A stretch of DNA of 6,262 bases from Thermoplasmata archaeon (GTDB lineage: Archaea > Thermoplasmatota > Thermoplasmata > Thermoplasmatales > Thermoplasmataceae): positions 1 to 6,262 of the forward strand of contig JAJZZQ010000004.1 of assembly GCA_021797525.1 (NCBI GenBank). The letters are read 5' to 3'. Under the pieces are notes generated by a model. It saw only the letters and a program-made list of their open reading frames with translations, had not been told where the DNA came from and did not search any database. Shown here in pieces: positions 4,649 to 6,262 of the stretch (positions are counted from its first letter, which is position 1; each line of letters begins with the position of its first letter). The position numbers were made by a program, and so were the translations under genes.

Positions 4649-5587
4649 ATGGATATTGAAAACGTTAAGATAAACTGGAAACCTCTTCTGGAAATACAGA
4701 AGAAGCAGTTTCAAGATCTTTATCCAGATCTGGACATTGAAAATACTTTTGCTTCGGTTGAAAGTCAGTTATCAAACAACCTGATCCCCTCCAGAATTAT
4801 AATAAATGGAAACAGAGTCAAGGGATTTGCCTACCTGACTGGCACTGACATGTCTTCAGGAAGAACCCATGGATTGCTCTGTTTCCCTGAACCTTCCAAC
4901 TTCAGTGAGGATACCCTTGACAAACTTCTTTCATGGTTGGAACAACTCGCATCAAGAAACTCTAGGGAGATCATGATAGGAAACATTGCTGGAATTGATG
5001 TTCCAGATAATCTGATGAAAGGAAGGGGATATGAGATACTAAGGAGGAGAAGGCTTCTCCTTTCAGAACTGGAAAAATTTTCGGGAAAGCCAGAAAAGAT
5101 CGAAAATACCAGACTCGTATTTGCAGGGATAGAGGAATTGAATTCCAGTAAATATGTAGATGCTCAGCTAAAGGCTTACGAATCAACTTCCGAGGCCAGG
5201 TTCCTTCTCCCGGGGAGCCATGAAGAGAGGATAAAGATGCTCAGAGATATAATGGACGGTTCATATGGGGATCTGATATATGATGCATCTCATCTTATTC
5301 TCAATGAGGGGAGCATTGCAGGAGCCATACTTGTGTGCAGAGGTAGGCCAAGGCTGGATGGCACCAGAATCCCGATAATAATAGACTTCTTTGTAATACC
5401 TGAATTCAGAGGTCTTGGTTACGGGGAATACCTCATGAGGTCTTCTCTCTCATCTCTTTATGAGGGGGGATTTAAAAAGGTAGAACTCTGGGTAACAGAA
5501 GGGAACAGCGCTGAAAAACTGTACAGGAAGATGGGGTTCTCCCCTTCACCTAATGGAGATATTGCATATCTCAAGTCGCTCAGGTAA
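4649..5587 (+). CDS. Two-domain GNAT acetyltransferase with a degenerate N-terminal half
   Basis: A 312-residue protein whose C-terminal half (about 155-312) is a recognisable GNAT acetyltransferase: IIDFFVIPEFRGLGYGEYLM (244-263) contains the acetyl-CoA-binding R-x-x-G-x-G (Arg254, Gly257, Gly259), followed by NSAEKLYRKMGF (286-297). The N-terminal half (1-150) has GNAT-like secondary-structure cues, such as the strand RIIINGNRVKGFAYLTG (49-65) and MKGRGYEILRRRRLLL (123-138), which resembles the last strands of a GNAT domain, but it lacks the R-x-x-G-x-G loop. Tandem GNAT proteins with one catalytic and one degenerate domain are known, the mycothiol synthase type being the best studied; there is no reason to assign that reaction here. 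The start is ATG at 4649, probably leaderless. It diverges from malic enzyme and its end overlaps the opposite-strand kinase gene by 8 bases. The substrate is unknown. Confidence 0.88.
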   Translation: MDIENVKINWKPLLEIQKKQFQDLYPDLDIENTFASVESQLSNNLIPSRIIINGNRVKGFAYLTGTDMSSGRTHGLLCFPEPSNFSEDTLDKLLSWLEQLASRNSREIMIGNIAGIDVPDNLMKGRGYEILRRRRLLLSELEKFSGKPEKIENTRLVFAGIEELNSSKYVDAQLKAYESTSEARFLLPGSHEERIKMLRDIMDGSYGDLIYDASHLILNEGSIAGAILVCRGRPRLDGTRIPIIIDFFVIPEFRGLGYGEYLMRSSLSSLYEGGFKKVELWVTEGNSAEKLYRKMGFSPSPNGDIAYLKSLR

Positions 5588-6254
5588 TTGACTGTATTAT
5601 GCGTGTGATAATGCCCATTGTTGCAGGAACTGAGAAATTGTCATCTATAGTATGGAATGAGAGGCTTTCAGCCACAGTACCGGTAACACCGATTAGCAAT
5701 CCAGTAAAACCAGCAAGGAAATAGCCAAGGAGGCAGGTTGGCAAAAGCATTGCGGCAAACCCGGCCCATGATTTCCTCTGGTTGAAAAATAGTTTTGGGG
5801 AATGGATATTGCTTCCTACAATTGTTGCCAGAGGGTCCCCAACTGTTGAGGCAAATATGATCAACGCGAAGATCTTTCCGCTGTCAACAAGCCCGAGTGA
5901 GAAGAGAATGCCGATTCCAAACCAGATAGCCCCCAGGCCTATGGGCACTGAGGGTCTTTCAAAATATGAGATCAGTGAGCCTATCTTTGTATTGCTCCTT
6001 CTGGAGTAGTAATTGCCAATGATCAGGAATATCAGAACTGCCCATGTAATGAACATGCGCAGATAGAAGAAAGTTCCAAAGTAAAGGATGGAGAATATTA
6101 TAAGCCCCCCGGCAATTTGAACATAGTCTCTTCTCATCTCTATCTGCCTGACCGTACCTTTTGAATGATCATTGCTTCTTATGTTGACCAGGCTACCCTT
6201 GTCCCCCAGGAATGCAACCAGACCCCCATAACCCAGGCAGAAATCGAAGAACAT
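5580..6254 (-). CDS. Dolichol/polyprenol kinase-like integral membrane protein (CTP-transferase superfamily), 5' end uncertain
   Basis: A membrane enzyme of the SEC59/VTE5/DGK1 group, whose characterised members use CTP to phosphorylate dolichol, phytol or diacylglycerol. In this archaeon the substrate is probably a polyprenol lipid carrier or an isoprenoid lipid. Motifs, numbered from the ATG at 6254: EMRRDYVQIAGG (39-50), the family's usual beginning; YFERPSVPIGLGAIWFGIG (97-115); GDPLATIVG (139-147, with Asp140); the basic loop and KSWAG (161-165); and IDDNFSVP (203-210), matching the family's G-D-x-x-A-x-x-x-G, K-S-x-x-G and DN signatures. About six hydrophobic segments lie between 47 and 200. 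The frame is open from 6254 to the window edge, so the gene may start further upstream; alternatively translation may begin at Met40 (6137), which fits the family start, leaving 39 unexplained residues. The stop overlaps the convergent GNAT gene. CdsA-like cytidylyltransferase is the main alternative; dedicated CDP-archaeol synthase belongs to another family. Confidence 0.78.
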   Translation of the reverse strand: MFFDFCLGYGGLVAFLGDKGSLVNIRSNDHSKGTVRQIEMRRDYVQIAGGLIIFSILYFGTFFYLRMFITWAVLIFLIIGNYYSRRSNTKIGSLISYFERPSVPIGLGAIWFGIGILFSLGLVDSGKIFALIIFASTVGDPLATIVGSNIHSPKLFFNQRKSWAGFAAMLLPTCLLGYFLAGFTGLLIGVTGTVAESLSFHTIDDNFSVPATMGIITRIIQSIT

Positions 6255-6262
6255 CCAGTCGG

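Noticed and set aside
5782..6009. Plus-strand open frame opposite the polyprenol kinase-like gene
   Set aside because: It lies fully inside a gene with diagnostic motifs on the other strand and has no start signals.
1..6262. Search for transposons, CRISPR repeats, tRNA genes or attachment sites
   Set aside because: I saw no transposase-like frame, no regularly spaced repeats, no tRNA cloverleaf and no flanking duplications; base composition and codon use look even across the genes.

Overview
This 6.26 kb window most likely comes from a thermoacidophilic euryarchaeon of the Thermoplasmatales type (Thermoplasma, Ferroplasma, Cuniculiplasma or a relative). Four things point this way: the 5' part of an archaeal-type 7S SRP RNA, TATA-box promoters about 25 bases upstream of starts, frequent AGA/AGG arginine and ATA isoleucine codons, and a TPP (THI-element) riboswitch, which among archaea is known mainly from this group. 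The lineage is inferred from these traits, not from a database match. I see no mobile element, CRISPR array, tRNA or integration site.

Layout. The left edge (1-111, minus) holds the Alu domain of the SRP RNA, cut by the window, with its promoter at 128-139. Divergent from it is an APH/choline-kinase-fold phosphotransferase (209-1126, plus, GTG start). Bases 1127-1412 form a regulatory region with promoter-like elements, a complete TPP riboswitch aptamer (1245-1331) and an 80-base leader. The leader's small hairpins and T-tract could act as the expression platform for a 12-helix MFS transporter (1413-2663), which is therefore predicted to import thiamine or a precursor. Tail-to-tail with the transporter is a minus-strand two-gene operon: a malic enzyme (4508-3165) and a GNAT acetyltransferase (3175-2687). 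The acetyltransferase begins at a TTG preceded by a near-perfect Shine-Dalgarno sequence inside the end of the malic enzyme gene. A 140-base divergent promoter region with a perfect 9-base inverted repeat separates malic enzyme from a second, two-domain GNAT protein (4649-5587, plus). The last gene (minus, 6254-5580, reading frame open to the window edge) is an integral membrane protein of the dolichol kinase/CTP-transferase family, and its stop overlaps the stop of the two-domain GNAT gene by 8 bases.

How the parts relate. The clearest functional unit is TPP riboswitch plus transporter, for vitamin B1 uptake under feedback control. The upstream kinase might belong to the same salvage theme (thiamine kinase is an APH-fold enzyme), but it lies outside riboswitch control and this is only a hypothesis. 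Malic enzyme and its coupled acetyltransferase suggest central carbon metabolism with a possible modification partner. The SRP RNA and the polyprenol-kinase-like protein are housekeeping functions (membrane protein targeting; lipid carrier or lipid phosphorylation). Most of the window is ordinary chromosomal sequence. The riboswitch leader is the part most worth experimental attention.
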